From assembly GCA_004376295.1 (NCBI GenBank), contig SOJZ01000041.1:46041-110040 (forward strand): a stretch of DNA of 64,000 nt. Direction: 5' to 3'. The number at the start of each line of letters is the position of its first letter. Position 1 is the first letter of the stretch. The notes beneath the pieces were generated by a model, which saw only the letters and a list, made by a program, of their open reading frames with translations, was not told the origin of the DNA and did no database searches. The stretch is from Candidatus Bathyarchaeota archaeon. GTDB taxonomy: Archaea; Thermoproteota; Bathyarchaeia; Bathyarchaeales; Bathyarchaeaceae. Below are positions 34,424 to 42,248 of the stretch, one piece after another. The translations under genes were made by a program, and so were the position numbers.

Positions 34424-34606
34424 TTACCTTCTACTGGGAAGGCTATTGAGTGTACCTATGTCTAAGCTTGTCAAAAGCTGTGCGTAGGCTTTCCACGCTT
34501 TTTTCTTTTCTTTCCCATTCAGGGTCTCTATTTCTTTGCGAGTGCGGATTAGCTCCCTCTTTATGTTGCGGATGATTTCAATGTCGTTCAAATTTATCAC
34601 CTGCAT
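34424..34606 (-). CDS. small charged helical protein
   Basis: Up to 60 residues. The ATG at 34606 lies inside a TGCATGC motif; the real start may be the GTG/TTG a few codons on (AGGTGAT before TTGAACGAC). The sequence (NDIEIIRNIKRELIRTRKEI, then KEKKKAWKAYAQLLTSLD) is one or two charged helices. No family recognised. Existence is supported only by composition and the ribosome binding site. Confidence 0.5.
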   Translation of the reverse strand: MQVINLNDIEIIRNIKRELIRTRKEIETLNGKEKKKAWKAYAQLLTSLDIGTLNSLPSRR

Positions 34607-34613
34607 GCATGCA
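34602..34613. repeat. TGCATGCATGCA palindrome
   Basis: A 12-bp copy covering the possible start of the small helical protein. Confidence 0.85.
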
Positions 34614-34774
34614 ACTTCTAAATAAGTTTGCTTGGAAGTCATCTGCTTTGTTAATATGGAAGAATATCGCACCCTATGTGATTATCACATTGATAATTTG
34701 CGTAACGATGCTATGTTTTTAACTTTACATGTTAACAACGACAATTTTTTTTGGCTTTCGAGGCAGAATGGTGT

Positions 34775-34796
34775 ACAGGGCGATGACACGCCCTGT
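34775..34796. terminator. 8-bp perfect hairpin followed by T-rich sequence
   Basis: ACAGGGCG (34775-34782) and CGCCCTGT (34789-34796) flank ATGACA. TTTCGGGCTTTTTGG follows on the plus strand. It has the look of an intrinsic terminator or a stable RNA hairpin, although no plus-strand gene ends just before it. It is the main structure in the 34614-34850 gap. Confidence 0.45.
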
Positions 34797-34850
34797 TTCG
34801 GGCTTTTTGGTTGTTTTGAATGTTAATTCTTTATTCATAAGTTCAATAAT

Positions 34851-34862
34851 ATGCATGCATGC
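34851..34862. repeat. ATGCATGCATGC motif
   Basis: Copy 4 nt beyond the stop of the minus-strand gene at 34867. Confidence 0.85.
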
Positions 34863-34866
34863 CCGC

Positions 34867-35583
34867 TTACTCAATCAGCATCAGAACGTCTTCTGACACA
34901 TAACTTATGAGCTCGTCACTAGTGCTTTTGCTGAAGAGAGTCACCACACAATTTCTTGTAATCCCGACTACAATTCCTCGCTTCTGGACTTCAAAGACAA
35001 CATACCATATATTTCCATGTTTAACATATTCCTGGTAAAGCGTGGTGTCAACAAGATCGGGTCCTGCTAAGCAAAGCTTTTCCACTCCAGGTATATCGAC
35101 TTCGTCAAACCATATGAGCTTCGTCGCCTGTGGATTTGATTCATGGAGTTCTTTGAGAGTGGCACGGGGGATGTTCACCTCGACAATAGCGTGGGGGCTG
35201 ATGAATAAAACCTTGCTTAACTTGTTCGCTACGAAATTTGTAAGCAGCTTCTTCACTCCACGAGCTACAGAAGGCGCTGACACGATTATGAAAACCCTCT
35301 CCTTGAAAGGTTTAATCCAAAAAGGGGATTCTTCCGTGATAGGAACTTCAACCAATTTGCGTCTGTAGAAACGTCTCTGCACGAAATCTTTGCTGAAGAC
35401 TCCTGATATCATCGCTCCATCCAGTTTCAGCTCTAAAACTTCCGTTACCAGACTTATGGTTTTTCCATTCGCCGTTTGGTGAAGCTCCTCCTCACGGAAA
35501 TCCTTGAGCTTCCCAACCATCATTCCGATATTAGCTTCCTCTTTTATCTCGAAGATCTTTGCAGGCAGAACCAATCTTAACAC
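34867..35583 (-). CDS. uncharacterised archaeal protein, paralogue of the 5134-5910 gene
   Basis: 238 residues, family not recognised. It begins MLRLVLPAKIFEIKEEANIG and shares with the paralogue the blocks FDEVDIPGVEKLCLAGPDLV, KHGNIWYVV, VVGITRNCVVTLF and a central basic helix (LLTNFVANKLSKVLF). Predominantly alpha/beta, soluble. Two copies in 64 kb suggest an expanded lineage-specific family. Neither copy sits in a conserved operon, so context gives no function. Confidence 0.8.
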   Translation of the reverse strand: MLRLVLPAKIFEIKEEANIGMMVGKLKDFREEELHQTANGKTISLVTEVLELKLDGAMISGVFSKDFVQRRFYRRKLVEVPITEESPFWIKPFKERVFIIVSAPSVARGVKKLLTNFVANKLSKVLFISPHAIVEVNIPRATLKELHESNPQATKLIWFDEVDIPGVEKLCLAGPDLVDTTLYQEYVKHGNIWYVVFEVQKRGIVVGITRNCVVTLFSKSTSDELISYVSEDVLMLIE

Positions 35584-35710
35584 TCAACCTCTAGAGGACA
35601 GTTACTTGCTCATTCAGACTTTGAAGTCCATCTACCAATGTCTCGTTCATATATTTCTCTATTACTCTGTTGACTTCCTTCTAGAGGTCTATCTTACATG
35701 CACGCACAGG

Positions 35711-36739
35711 CTAACGAGCTCGACGCAGGATTCTGGCGGCTTCTGCAAGCCAATCTGGATTTCTGAAGAGCTCCCTACCCACAGCAACCAAATCAACCTT
35801 TCCCTCACGTATGAACTCATCAGCGATTTCTGGATTCCTGATCCCTCCGACACCGATGACTGGTATGTCTACCACTTCTTTGATTTGCTGTGCTTGAGAA
35901 ATGAAGTAGCCTTGTATACTCTGGAGTTGCTCTGGGCTGCTTCCACACAAGCCCCCCGACACGTCAATCACATCTACACCTGCTTCCTTTAGCTTCACAG
36001 CAAACTTTCTAGAATCTTCAATTTGAGTCCCTGCAGGATCCAAATCATCTGAACCAAGGCGATAAAGAAGGAGGCTCCCCCCTATTCTTTCTCTAGTTCT
36101 CTTAACAACCTCCAGAGGAAACCGCATCCTCTTCTCCAGAGAACCCCCATATTCATCTTGACGTCGATTAGTTAAGGGCGAGAAGAACTGGTTGAGAAGA
36201 AAACCGTGTGCACCATGAACCTCAACTCCATCAAACCCCGCCCTTATCGCTATCAAAGCCGCACTGGCAAAGGTTTCAGCTAGGGCTTCAATCTCTCCGA
36301 CTTGGAGTTCAAGAGCGCTTCCATTGGATGAAGGAGCAACAGGCTGCATTCTGGTAATTTCCCTGCTGGCGCTCCTTCCCGCATGATTTATCTGAATCAC
36401 GACTGGAGTGCCTTTAGCATGAACACTATTCGAAAGCTTCTTGAGCCCGGAAACTAGTCTGTCGTCGTATATTCCCAGCTGCCTTTCACTGAGCTTTCCA
36501 GCCTGAGACACATAGCTGTGTTCAATTATCAGCAGGCCCAATGCCTTTGAACGTTCAATGTAGTGCTTGACGAGAGTATCAGTTACAGCTCCTTCAGAAG
36601 TAGCCAAACCCGTATGCATGGGTGGCATCACGATTCTATTCTCAAGTACTAGTCCTTTCACTTCCAAGGGATCTAACAAACCAACCAATGCAAGCACATC
36701 CTGGTAGGCTTCAGGGAAAAGCAACTTAAGTATTTTCAT
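35711..36739 (-). CDS. Old Yellow Enzyme-family NADH:flavin oxidoreductase
   Basis: 343 residues from the ATG at 36739; the open frame extends further upstream, but through a TGCATGC motif and the divergent promoter. FMN-barrel motifs: LLDPLEVKGLVLENRIVMPP, IQINHAGR, EVHGAHGFLLNQFFSP, NRRQDEYGGSLEKRMRF, IGVGGIRNPEIAD and VAVGRELFRNPDW. It lacks the C-terminal FeS/FAD half of enoate reductases, so it is the single-domain form. It reduces activated C=C bonds. Divergent from a flavin reductase-like gene that may work with it. Confidence 0.93.
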   Translation of the reverse strand: MKILKLLFPEAYQDVLALVGLLDPLEVKGLVLENRIVMPPMHTGLATSEGAVTDTLVKHYIERSKALGLLIIEHSYVSQAGKLSERQLGIYDDRLVSGLKKLSNSVHAKGTPVVIQINHAGRSASREITRMQPVAPSSNGSALELQVGEIEALAETFASAALIAIRAGFDGVEVHGAHGFLLNQFFSPLTNRRQDEYGGSLEKRMRFPLEVVKRTRERIGGSLLLYRLGSDDLDPAGTQIEDSRKFAVKLKEAGVDVIDVSGGLCGSSPEQLQSIQGYFISQAQQIKEVVDIPVIGVGGIRNPEIADEFIREGKVDLVAVGRELFRNPDWLAEAARILRRAR

Positions 36740-36751
36740 GTATTGAAAGCA

Positions 36752-36761
36752 CATGCATGCA
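36752..36761. repeat. CATGCATGCA motif
   Basis: Copy in the short divergent gap between the OYE and flavin reductase genes, 12 nt from the OYE start. Confidence 0.8.
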
Positions 36762-36797
36762 CCGTGCACTGTGGAATGCATTCTTGAACTGAAAAGG

Positions 36798-36805
36798 TTA
36801 AATAG
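36798..36805 (+). promoter_or_regulatory. TATA box of the flavin reductase gene
   Basis: TTAAATAG, preceded by AAAAGG (BRE-like), is centred about 27 nt ahead of the ATG at 36828, which suggests a leaderless mRNA. Confidence 0.6.
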
Positions 36806-36827
36806 AGACTCCAAGGATGCTCCGTTT

Positions 36828-37382
36828 ATGAAAGTAAAAAAGAATCCGTGGACTGCCTTGTTTCCTTGCCCCGTTGTTCTCGTTACATGCGTAGACCCTC
36901 ACGGAAAGCCTAACATAATCACTTTAGCTTGGGCAGGAACAGTGTGTTCTGACCCACCTACACTAGGTTTAGGCATCCGCCCCCACAGACACTCCTACAA
37001 GCTAATTGAGCATTCAAGAGAGTACGTTGTGAATATCCCAACAGTGGATATCTTGAAGGAAGCAGACTTTTGTGGAATGGTCTCCGGCAAAGACGTAGAT
37101 AAGTTCTCTCAAACAGGACTCACACCAGAACCTGCAGAAAAGGTCAAGCCTCCCCTGATTAAAGAATGCCCAGTAAACATCGAATGCATTCTTAAAAAGA
37201 AGATTCCTCTAGGTACACACGACCTGTTTCTAGGAGAAATTGTTTCCGTTCATGTTGACCAAGACATCCTGAATGAGAAAGGAAGACTTGACTTCAACAA
37301 AGTAGCTCCCTTCGTCTACAATCAAGGTGAATACTGGAGCTTACACCAAAAAATAGGTGTTTATGGATTCTCAAAGAAATAG
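36828..37382 (+). CDS. flavin reductase-like domain protein (FMN-binding split barrel)
   Basis: 184 residues from the ATG at 36828, supported by a TATA box at leaderless spacing. Motifs: FPCPVVLVTCVDPHGKPNII, LAWAGTVCSDPPTLGLGIRP, SREYVVNIPT and CGMVSGKDVDKF are those of the flavin reductase/FlaRed domain of archaea (flavoredoxin-like). It binds FMN and uses NAD(P)H or serves as an electron carrier. Divergently paired with the OYE oxidoreductase, so shared flavin chemistry is plausible. Confidence 0.92.
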   Translation: MKVKKNPWTALFPCPVVLVTCVDPHGKPNIITLAWAGTVCSDPPTLGLGIRPHRHSYKLIEHSREYVVNIPTVDILKEADFCGMVSGKDVDKFSQTGLTPEPAEKVKPPLIKECPVNIECILKKKIPLGTHDLFLGEIVSVHVDQDILNEKGRLDFNKVAPFVYNQGEYWSLHQKIGVYGFSKK

Positions 37383-37414
37383 AAATCCGCTCACAGACAC
37401 GCACACGTTCTCTT

Positions 37415-38248
37415 TTAACCGAACGCTCCCAGAGTTACCTGTTTTGGTCTTCGCCTGTGCCTCTTCACCCGTTCCATCGCTTCTTGCTGCCTGGTTTCAA
37501 GCATTCCAAGCATTTCCAGCACTTGCAGGCAATTCTCGGGTGCATACCCATGAAAGTGATTGTTAAAATATCCATACACTTTCTTAACCTTCTTAGAAGT
37601 CGCCTCCACTCTAGGTATCCAGGGGTCCAACTCTTCTTTTGAATACCTGTAGTTAAACCATGGTTTTTCTCCCTTTCCGTGCCAACGAAAATAAGCAATA
37701 CTTGACGTTATGTGAATTTCAGGAGACAACAAAGGCTCGTCGACGATAGTGTAAGCAACCTTATATTTCCTCAGCAGATCCCACGTTTCGTTCCGCAACC
37801 ATGACAAGTTACGAAACTCAACAGCGAACTTGAAGTCGGCAGGAAGAATCTTCAAAAACGACTCCAAATGGGCAAGATCATACTCGTATCTCGGCGGCAA
37901 CTGGATCAGTAAACACCCAAGCTTGCCATTCAACAGTAGAACACGCATTATGTCACAGAACTTCTCCAAGTCCTCCTCGACCCCCGCCCCCAAATCAAGT
38001 TTCTTCTCGTGGGTAATCAGTTTGGGCAACTTCGCAGAAAACACAAAGTCGGAGGGACTATACCTTGCCCAACCCATCACCATCTTTTTCGTAGGATACC
38101 TGTAAAACGTGGTGTTTATCTCAGCGGTTGCGAACACCCTCCCGTAAGCACGCAACATACTCTTCTCCTTCCGGCCATAGAAAGGCCCTATCCATTCCTT
38201 GTAGCTCCACCCCGAAGTGCCCAAGAGAACATTGTCCAGCCTAATCAC
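37415..38248 (-). CDS. DUF72 (YecE-like) TIM-barrel protein
   Basis: 277 residues. The family signatures are clear: LLGTSGWSYKEWIGPFYG at the N-terminus, INTTFYRYPTKKMVMGWA, FSAKLPKLITHEKKL, LGCLLIQLPPRYEYD, FAVEFRNLSWL, SSIAYFRWHGKGEKPWF and YGYFNNHFHGYAPEN. DUF72 proteins have a TIM barrel with conserved polar pocket residues; biochemical role is unsettled. It is convergent with the flavin reductase and about 30 nt away. Confidence 0.93.
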   Translation of the reverse strand: MIRLDNVLLGTSGWSYKEWIGPFYGRKEKSMLRAYGRVFATAEINTTFYRYPTKKMVMGWARYSPSDFVFSAKLPKLITHEKKLDLGAGVEEDLEKFCDIMRVLLLNGKLGCLLIQLPPRYEYDLAHLESFLKILPADFKFAVEFRNLSWLRNETWDLLRKYKVAYTIVDEPLLSPEIHITSSIAYFRWHGKGEKPWFNYRYSKEELDPWIPRVEATSKKVKKVYGYFNNHFHGYAPENCLQVLEMLGMLETRQQEAMERVKRHRRRPKQVTLGAFG

Positions 38249-38314
38249 CTAGAAAAGACTCTAATACATCTATTACCTCGCCAATGCTGCGATAAGCTAT
38301 GTCAAGCAACCCAG

Positions 38315-39259
38315 TTAAAAGCTGCGCCTGCAAGTGGTCAGACCATCTGTGCATGCATGCGTATTTATCATGTCTTTTATGATTGAAGCCGATTCATTAA
38401 ACTGTCTCTTGGCTTCAGGGCTTAATTCGAGTTCTAGAATTCTTTCAACACCATTCTTTCCAAGAATAACGGGTACACCAATGGAGATATTTGAAAGACC
38501 ATATTCCCCCTGAAGGAAAGTGGAAACGCTCATCACCCTGTTTCTACCCCTCAAAACAGCGTCGACGGCGACAGCTATTTCAACTGCTGGTGCATATGTT
38601 GTGGCTCCTTTTAGTTTTATGACTTCAGCACCAGAGGTTCTGGTAAGGCTCACTATTTTCTCAATCTGCTCTTTTTCGAGCAAATCTTCTATTGGTATTC
38701 CGGAAACAGTCGCATAGTCCACGAGGGGGACCATGGAATCCCCATGCTCTCCTATAACCAAGGCACGAATATCCTCTCTGGAAACATTTAGCTCAGTTGC
38801 TATGTAAGATCTGAAGCGTATGGTGTCAAGGATGTTTCCCATTCCAAAAACTCTGTTCCTCTCAAAGCCTGATTCTTTGTAGGCTACGTAAGTCATTATG
38901 TCGACGGGGTTCGTCACAACCATGAGCTTACATTCAGGAGCGTATTTCACAACTTCTTTCACAACAGATTTCACTATTTTGTAATTCATATTAATAAGGT
39001 CAAGGCGTGTCATTCCGGGTTTTCTTCCCGCACCCGCAACAATAACCGTGACCTCTGAACCTTCCATTTCACTGAAATCGCTGGTTCCCTTGACGTTGCC
39101 ATCGAATTCTATTGCGGGTGCGGCTTGCATCATATCCAGTGCTTCGCCTTTAGCCAACTCTCCAGCAACGTCTATGAGAACAATGTCGCTAATTCTGAAT
39201 CTTAGAATGTTAAATGCGGAGGCGCTTCCTACCTTCCCTGCCCCTATGATCGAAATCAT
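38315..39259 (-). CDS. mdh: malate dehydrogenase (LDH-like superfamily) with extended C-terminus
   Basis: 314 residues. The NAD-binding GAGKVGSASAF, GAGRKPGMTRLDL (Arg in the specificity loop favours malate over lactate), VTNPVDIMTYVAY, GMGNILDTIRFR and GEHGDSMVPL (catalytic His) are all present. It interconverts malate and oxaloacetate. The usual helix ends near KDMINT, but this frame continues THACTDGLTTCRRSF; those codons run through a TGCATGCATGC motif, so the original stop seems to have been lost or replaced at the 3' end. The fold should not be affected. Confidence 0.94.
   Translation of the reverse strand: MISIIGAGKVGSASAFNILRFRISDIVLIDVAGELAKGEALDMMQAAPAIEFDGNVKGTSDFSEMEGSEVTVIVAGAGRKPGMTRLDLINMNYKIVKSVVKEVVKYAPECKLMVVTNPVDIMTYVAYKESGFERNRVFGMGNILDTIRFRSYIATELNVSREDIRALVIGEHGDSMVPLVDYATVSGIPIEDLLEKEQIEKIVSLTRTSGAEVIKLKGATTYAPAVEIAVAVDAVLRGRNRVMSVSTFLQGEYGLSNISIGVPVILGKNGVERILELELSPEAKRQFNESASIIKDMINTHACTDGLTTCRRSF
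38350..38360. repeat. TGCATGCATGC motif inside the mdh 3' end
   Basis: Copy within the open frame of mdh; it encodes the THAC part of the unusual C-terminal tail. Confidence 0.85.
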
Positions 39260-39328
39260 AGTCTACCTAAGACTTGTTTTGTTTAAAATAATTTGCTACA
39301 CATGTGCACGCATCAATCTATCTTACGC

Positions 39329-39340
39329 GCATGCATGCAT
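39329..39340. repeat. GCATGCATGCAT motif
   Basis: Copy in the divergent gap between mdh and the RAM-domain gene; a looser variant (TGTGCACGCATC) lies at 39303. Confidence 0.85.
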
Positions 39341-39377
39341 AGGAAAATAGAATAAAGAAGCTGCAATTATACTTAGT

Positions 39378-39626
39378 ATGGTGTTTGTGGTGGAAGCCTA
39401 TCTATGCGTCAATTGTGTTGGTGGAATGGTGTGGGAGATTGCCGATGGGGCACTTAAGATTGAAGGAGTGAAAATGGCCCACGCCGTTACCGGCCAGTTC
39501 GATGTCATTGCCTATATCAAATTCGCCAACATGGATAAGCTTAGAGAGATTATAGAGAAGTTTATGTCCCTAAATGGAGTTCAGCGAACCCAGACAGCAG
39601 TCGTGATACCACATGGATTAGGATAG
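39378..39626 (+). CDS. stand-alone RAM/AsnC ligand-binding domain protein
   Basis: 82 residues from the ATG. The fold strand pattern AYLCVNCVGGMVWEIADGAL, then VKMAHAVTGQFDVIAYIKF and GVQRTQTAVVI is a single AsnC/RAM domain without an HTH. Such small RAM proteins bind amino acids and can modulate Lrp regulators by hetero-oligomerisation. Full-length Lrp-type proteins (for example at 32974) occur in the window. The stop is followed after 15 nt by a TGCATGC motif shared with the convergent MazG-like gene. Confidence 0.85.
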   Translation: MVFVVEAYLCVNCVGGMVWEIADGALKIEGVKMAHAVTGQFDVIAYIKFANMDKLREIIEKFMSLNGVQRTQTAVVIPHGLG

Positions 39627-39641
39627 CAATAACCAGTCTCT

Positions 39642-39650
39642 ATGCATGCA
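39642..39650. repeat. ATGCATGCA motif between convergent genes
   Basis: It lies in the 28-nt space between the stop codons of the RAM and MazG-like genes, 15 and 4 nt away respectively. Confidence 0.85.
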
Positions 39651-39654
39651 ACTT

Positions 39655-40020
39655 CTATGAGGTGAGAAAGGCCTTTCCCTTGTAGAATTCGACTGGATAT
39701 TTCTTCTTGTTTTGTCCTAGTTTGTCAAGAATAGCACTGGTGAGGTCGATGTTAAGGGTGTCTGCCATGCTGAGACAGTAGATGCCGACATCAGCAAGTT
39801 CTTCTTTGATTCGTTGCACCTCTGACGGCTTGCTTTTGAACTGTTCGCTTTCTTCAGGTCTAGTCCATTGGAAAAGTTGAAGAAGCTCGGCCGCTTCGAT
39901 GCAAATGGACTCGGCTAGATCCTTTGGATTATGATATTTTTTCCAGTCTCTTTCCTCAAGAAATTCTCTAACTTTCGAGATGAGATAACTAATGTTTGTA
40001 TTGCCATCAGCACGCTCCAT
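39655..40020 (-). CDS. MazG-like nucleotide pyrophosphohydrolase
   Basis: 121 residues. The all-alpha NTP-PPase motifs are present: ESICIEAAELLQLFQW (Glu metal ligands) and EELADVGIYCLSMAD. DWKKYHNPKDLAE near the N-terminus matches the dCTPase/MazG-like subfamily. It hydrolyses non-canonical or excess NTP/dNTP to the monophosphate and PPi (house-cleaning). Monocistronic; convergent with the RAM gene. Confidence 0.93.
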   Translation of the reverse strand: MERADGNTNISYLISKVREFLEERDWKKYHNPKDLAESICIEAAELLQLFQWTRPEESEQFKSKPSEVQRIKEELADVGIYCLSMADTLNIDLTSAILDKLGQNKKKYPVEFYKGKAFLTS

Positions 40021-40144
40021 CAGAGAACACCTTCAACGCTCAAGTAAAATCAAGTTGTTCTTTTATTAATTGCCCAAGTAGCGCATGCACGCATACATGC
40101 AAGCAACTGGAAAAACATTAAAGCGAAATCAGATGTTTAAATGA

Positions 40145-40426
40145 TTGGAGGATTCGAAGTTGTCGAGTAGTAGAGAATTAAAAGAGATTGGCATTGTCAC
40201 TCACTTTTTCGCAAAGATTAGTGTAGCTGTCGTGGAGCTGAAGGATACTTTGCGTACAGGTGATAGGATACTCATTCAAGGAGATACATCGGATTTCGAG
40301 CAGACCGTAGAGTCAATGCAGATTGAGCATGAGAATATCGAGAGTGCTGGAGCTGGGCAGAGTATAGGTTTGAAGGTTGATCAGAGAGTTAGAGAAGGAG
40401 ATAGAGTCTACAGGATTCTTTCGTAG
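40145..40426 (+). CDS. elongation-factor-like (EF-Tu domain 2-type) small protein
   Basis: 93 residues from a TTG at 40145, with alternative TTG at codon 6. A single translation-factor beta-barrel: IGIVTHFFAKISVAVVELKD, LRTGDRILIQGDTSDFEQTV, ESAGAGQSIGLKVDQRVREG and DRVYRILS. Such stand-alone domain 2 proteins are common in archaea; role not established. Preceded by an alternating ATGCACGCATAC stretch (about 40084-40100). Coding start is uncertain by a few codons. Confidence 0.85.
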   Translation: MEDSKLSSSRELKEIGIVTHFFAKISVAVVELKDTLRTGDRILIQGDTSDFEQTVESMQIEHENIESAGAGQSIGLKVDQRVREGDRVYRILS

Positions 40427-40510
40427 AAATGCATGCTCTGCATACATAGACGAATGCCGAGCACGATGAAGTAAACACAAATAGGTTGCATCATGCACAT
40501 GCATACAATG

Positions 40511-41086
40511 TCATTGTGGACAATTGCACGCATCCGTTTTATCTTTTGCCAATTTGCGCAGGCAAACTTCACAAAAACCGTCCACTTGTAGTGTTGAGGA
40601 GCTTAACAACTCAGAATACATGAGGTCGATAGGCTCCACGTGATGGCGTAAGCCTCTGTTGTGGCCTAATCCATGAGCAACCAACCTGCTTGAAGAACCC
40701 TTGTTCACCTGAAAAAGGGAGACAACCCCAACCTTTTCATCCACATAATCGTGAACAAGATAGAACGCTCTCTTGAAATTCGTTCTATCAAAAAAATGGT
40801 ACATAGCCACCATAGGATCTGCCGTTATCCCCAACAAGAGACTCACCAACTTCTTGGAATCTCTCACTCTTCTAAGTTTATTAATCAACTTTTGAAAAAG
40901 AAAGGCACCGTAGGATTCTCTGCCTGTTACCACCTTGAAATCATGCTCAAAGCTGAGCTTCCCGATATATCCAATGCCCTCCCATGTTTGCGTTGGAAAG
41001 TAGCCCCTCGCAACTTCAACAATCTTGACCATATCTCTGTCGTTTTCCTGTTCTCCGCTAATCGTTAGAACACTTATAGATTGCAT
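40511..41086 (-). CDS. archaemetzincin-like protein lacking the catalytic Glu
   Basis: 191 residues, the size of archaemetzincins. The metal motif reads HGLGHNRGLRH instead of HExxHxxGxxH: the three His and the Gly are present, but the catalytic Glu is Gly (codon GGA, one transition from GAA). The second zinc site (FCEVCLRKL ... ACNC) and the Met-turn (IDLMYS) are present. Cytosolic, no signal peptide. It should bind zinc; hydrolysis by the usual mechanism looks unlikely unless another residue substitutes. Confidence 0.85.
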   Translation of the reverse strand: MQSISVLTISGEQENDRDMVKIVEVARGYFPTQTWEGIGYIGKLSFEHDFKVVTGRESYGAFLFQKLINKLRRVRDSKKLVSLLLGITADPMVAMYHFFDRTNFKRAFYLVHDYVDEKVGVVSLFQVNKGSSSRLVAHGLGHNRGLRHHVEPIDLMYSELLSSSTLQVDGFCEVCLRKLAKDKTDACNCPQ

Positions 41087-41266
41087 AATTAAGACTTACG
41101 AAACACGAAATATAGCGGTGATTACGGTTCTACAAATATTCCAAAAACGGAGATATTTCAGACACCGATGCATACATGGACTAGTTTTGCAGGTTCTTAC
41201 CATCAACATCACGCGCACATCATTGGAACTCGTACTAATGATTTAAGAAAGAAATTCCTATAACAC

Positions 41267-41275
41267 GCATGCATG
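41267..41275. repeat. GCATGCATG motif
   Basis: Copy 16 nt ahead of the HIT start; an in-frame ATG falls inside it, a spurious N-terminal extension. Confidence 0.75.
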
Positions 41276-41290
41276 AAAGAGGATTGCTTC

Positions 41291-41698
41291 ATGACTGGCC
41301 AATGCACGTTTTGTAGACTAGCGAAAAAGGAAGCTCCTGCGAGTTACATTTACGAAGACAAAGAAGTAGCCGCTTTTCTGGACATGAAACCGATAAACGA
41401 AGGCCACACACTCGTAATACCTAAGAACCACTACGAGAATATTTATGAAATTCCAGAAGAAGAAGTTGCACACTTATTCAGGATTGTGAAGAAAGTAACA
41501 TACGCAGTCAAGAAGGGAGTAAATGCTGAAGGAATCAGCATTATCCAAAACAACGAAAGAGCTGCAGGTCAAGTTGTATTTCATCTTCATGTCCACATCA
41601 TCCCAAGATTTTGGAAACCAAAATCATGCCGACCCCGTGAAATATGCGAATCGAGTGAATTAGATACTGTAGCAGCTAAAATAAGACAATTCGTTTGA
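41291..41698 (+). CDS. HIT-family nucleotide hydrolase
   Basis: 135 residues from the ATG at 41291 (AGAGGATT upstream). CTFCRLAKKEAPA, FLDMKPINEGHTLVIPKNHY and the histidine triad HLHVHIIPRFW identify the Hint/Fhit-like HIT branch. The paired Cys near the N-terminus suggest structural zinc. It hydrolyses AMP conjugates such as phosphoramidates or Ap4A. A degenerate alternating motif (TGCACGCGTGCA) starts 3 nt after the stop. Confidence 0.95.
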   Translation: MTGQCTFCRLAKKEAPASYIYEDKEVAAFLDMKPINEGHTLVIPKNHYENIYEIPEEEVAHLFRIVKKVTYAVKKGVNAEGISIIQNNERAAGQVVFHLHVHIIPRFWKPKSCRPREICESSELDTVAAKIRQFV

Positions 41699-41757
41699 AT
41701 TTGCACGCGTGCATGACCAAAAAAAGAAAGATGATGAAAATGCCTTAACGGCAATCC

Positions 41758-42111
41758 TTAATCCCCTTCACTTTGTGTTCTTTCTATATGCTGATTTCTG
41801 AACTGTTTCATGTTCATTGTTTGGATGCATGTTCCGTTTGTGACGTATTCTCCTGTCCTTTGTCTGCTTTGGTTTTGTGTTTGTGTGCAATTGCAGATGC
41901 AATCACGATGCTGGGTCCTAAGTCTCTTTTGTTCCTGCATCTGAAGCATGTCACAGTTGCAGTCGCAGTCTTGAGTTTGCAATCTCTCTTGAGTCTGTGT
42001 TTGAAGCACATCGCTGTTTCCGTTCATGTAAGCCTGTATAGGTGCAGCGAATAGAGCGATGACAACGATACCCACTACTAATCCTATTCTCGCCACCATT
42101 TTACCATTCAT
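41758..42111 (-). CDS. secreted Gln/Thr/Cys-rich repeat protein
   Basis: 117 residues. A signal peptide or anchor (IGLVVGIVVIALFAAPIQAY) precedes a low-complexity region with two copies of a unit ERLQTQDCDCNC / KRLRTQHRDCICNC and many QTQ/TQNQ runs; a further Cys lies in NGTCIQTM. It could be a cell-surface metal or redox-binding protein. No family recognised. Preceded (41758 side) by short non-coding sequence and divergent from the membrane wHTH gene. Confidence 0.65.
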   Translation of the reverse strand: MNGKMVARIGLVVGIVVIALFAAPIQAYMNGNSDVLQTQTQERLQTQDCDCNCDMLQMQEQKRLRTQHRDCICNCTQTQNQSRQRTGEYVTNGTCIQTMNMKQFRNQHIERTQSEGD

Positions 42112-42248
42112 TCTTTACCACCTCCATTCTTTTGCTCACAAGAAAATCATGGTCACCGTATGGTTTAGATGTTCGTTGTAACAAAGTGTTTCAAATTTTG
42201 AAACAGCTTATAAGAGAGTGACTAGTCCTTAGATTTTGTGAGTGAAAC

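Noticed and set aside
34632..34826. 64-codon plus-strand frame starting MEVICFVNMEEY
   Set aside because: It runs through the 34775-34796 hairpin and ends just after it. No family pattern and weak start context.
36740..36814. longer N-terminus of the Old Yellow Enzyme gene
   Set aside because: The extension crosses a TGCATGC motif and the promoter of the divergent flavin reductase gene.
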